The notes under the pieces: generated by a model
Told to the model about the DNA's origin: nothing
Seen by the model: only the letters and a program-made list of their open reading frames with translations
Databases searched by the model: none
Program-made: the position numbers and the translations under genes
NCBI GenBank assembly: GCA_017893485.1
Contig: CM030368.1
Coordinates: 107,019,549 to 107,083,548, forward strand
Source of the DNA: Hemerocallis citrina
Lineage: Eukaryota > Streptophyta > Magnoliopsida > Asparagales > Asphodelaceae
Length of the DNA stretch: 64,000 nt
Direction: 5' to 3'
Shown here: piece by piece, positions 63,032 to 64,000 of the stretch
Position numbering within the stretch: position 1 is the first letter of the stretch
Layout of the letters: each line of letters starts with the position of its first letter

Positions 63032-64000
63032 ATGACAGGACCCAGGACTAGGAATTGTGCTAATGGTGATAGGGCTGGTAGTTCCCATGGGGCAGGAATT
63101 GACCTTGAGACTGAGTTTGTCAGGGTGTATTAGACCTTGAATGCATTCATGGCAGCTAATATGGAGCAGAATCAGAATCAGAGTCAGAATCAGGGGGCTG
63201 GACTAGTGTTTGTTAATGCTGATCCTATCAAGCAGGTTAAGTCCTTCAAGCGTATGAAGCCACCAGTGTTTGAGGGGCAGTCTGATCCAAATAAGGCTGA
63301 TGATTGGATTAGATAAATGGAGATGGTCTTCGAAGTCTTGGAGACCCCAGAAGTCAATAAGGTGAAATTGGCTGCTATGCAGTTAAAGAAGGATGCTGGC
63401 ATCTGGTGGCAGTCAGTGAAGTGAACTTTTGGAGATCACCAGGTGACTTGGGAAGTTTTTATGGATGAGTTCAGTGATCATTTCTTTCCTCTGGATATTT
63501 AGGAGAAGAAGGCAACAGAATTCTTGAACTTGCAGCAAGGCAACATGACAGTGTGTGAATATGAGACTAAGTTTGCTCAGCTATCAAGGTATGCACCAAA
63601 ATTGATTTCTGATGAAGCAAAGAAGGCCAAGAAATTCGAGCAGGGCTTGAGGCCGAATTTGAGGTCGAGGATGATTTCTTTGGGCATAAGGAGGTTTGAT
63701 AAGCTAGTCAGGAGAGCAGCTATGACAGAAAAGGACATGGATCAGTTCCAGAAGAAGCAAGAGACCTAGAACAGGAACAAGAGGCCAGGAGCTAGTCAGA
63801 GTAGGAAGAAGTTCCCAGTGAAGCAGGGCAAGTTCAGTAGGCCAGAGCAGAGGGCACCTGCAACTCAGGAGGTGACTTGTTATTACTGTAAGGAGGCAGG
63901 TCACTGCAGGTCAGCGTGTCCCCAAGTTGGCGAAGCAGACTTGTTTTCAGTGTGGGCAAGTGGGGCATTCTAAGCCTTTATATTCACAGTTGAAGAAGGG
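63032..64000 (+). pseudogene. Gypsy gag pseudogene (Tekay/chromovirus-like), runs off the window
   Basis: It begins MTGPRTRNCANGDRAG. The gag core follows (RMKPPVFEGQSDPNKADDWI, KKDAGIWWQSVK, QQGNMTVCEYETKFAQLSRY) and a zinc knuckle CYYCKEAGHCRSAC near 63878. A frameshift follows, and a second knuckle begins CFQCGQVGH in another frame. Five stops interrupt one otherwise continuous frame before the knuckle. It is inactive in its first part. Polymerase would lie beyond the window. Confidence 0.87.

Overview
This is a repeat-dense piece of a flowering-plant nuclear genome, probably a eudicot. It carries one complete, recognisable host gene, an MSI1-type WD40 histone chaperone (RBBP4/7 family). 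The gene runs on the + strand from 17467 to 47989 in six exons that sum to 1278 nt (425 residues plus stop). All five introns have GT..AG ends and all junctions keep the frame. Almost everything else is transposable element. The exact species cannot be told from the sequence.

Layout. 1-2673: a Gypsy-type LTR fragment carrying a nested 1516-bp solo LTR with a perfect 5-bp target-site duplication (TSD). 3303-6442 and 15424-15698: one decayed chromovirus-like gag-pol, split first by a 1039-bp non-autonomous hAT element and then by a nearly intact 8981-bp LTR retrotransposon (6443-15423). That element has two 792-bp LTRs differing at five sites. On the - strand it codes only gag and protease. On the opposite strand it holds a four-exon gene (9055-11955) with its own TATA box and poly(A) signal. 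15723-17466: upstream region of MSI1, with a 320-bp Helitron-like element ending 199 bp before the start codon.

MSI1 intron 2 is about 21.3 kb because a Tat-lineage Gypsy element of about 19.4 kb (22253-41657) sits in it, in the same orientation as the gene. That element is itself split by a 3477-bp solo LTR in its 5' LTR and by a 3408-bp hAT transposon in its gag-protease region. Downstream of its integrase it carries a decayed - strand gene with the same exon order, intron positions and intron phases as the antisense gene of the 6443-15423 element. Intron 1 holds a foldback and microsatellites, and intron 3 holds a 1119-bp hAT-type MITE.

Downstream of MSI1 (48 kb to the end) are a third Tat-type LTR with a duplicated R-U5 block and a truncated gag, two Tekay-like LTRs meeting in opposite orientation, a Tat LTR fragment, an Athila-type protease remnant, and an inverted pair of LTRs enclosing a 583-bp Helitron. 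The window ends in the decayed gag of a Gypsy element whose 5' LTR is the right member of that pair.

The observation most worth following is the antisense, intron-containing gene. It is shared by an old Tat element with pol domains and by a young gag-protease-only element, and it is still open in the young one. Antisense extra ORFs of the 'putative gypsy type transposon' (PF04195-like) kind are known from Tat elements, but their function is not. Family names here rest on motif recognition by eye; no database search was run.
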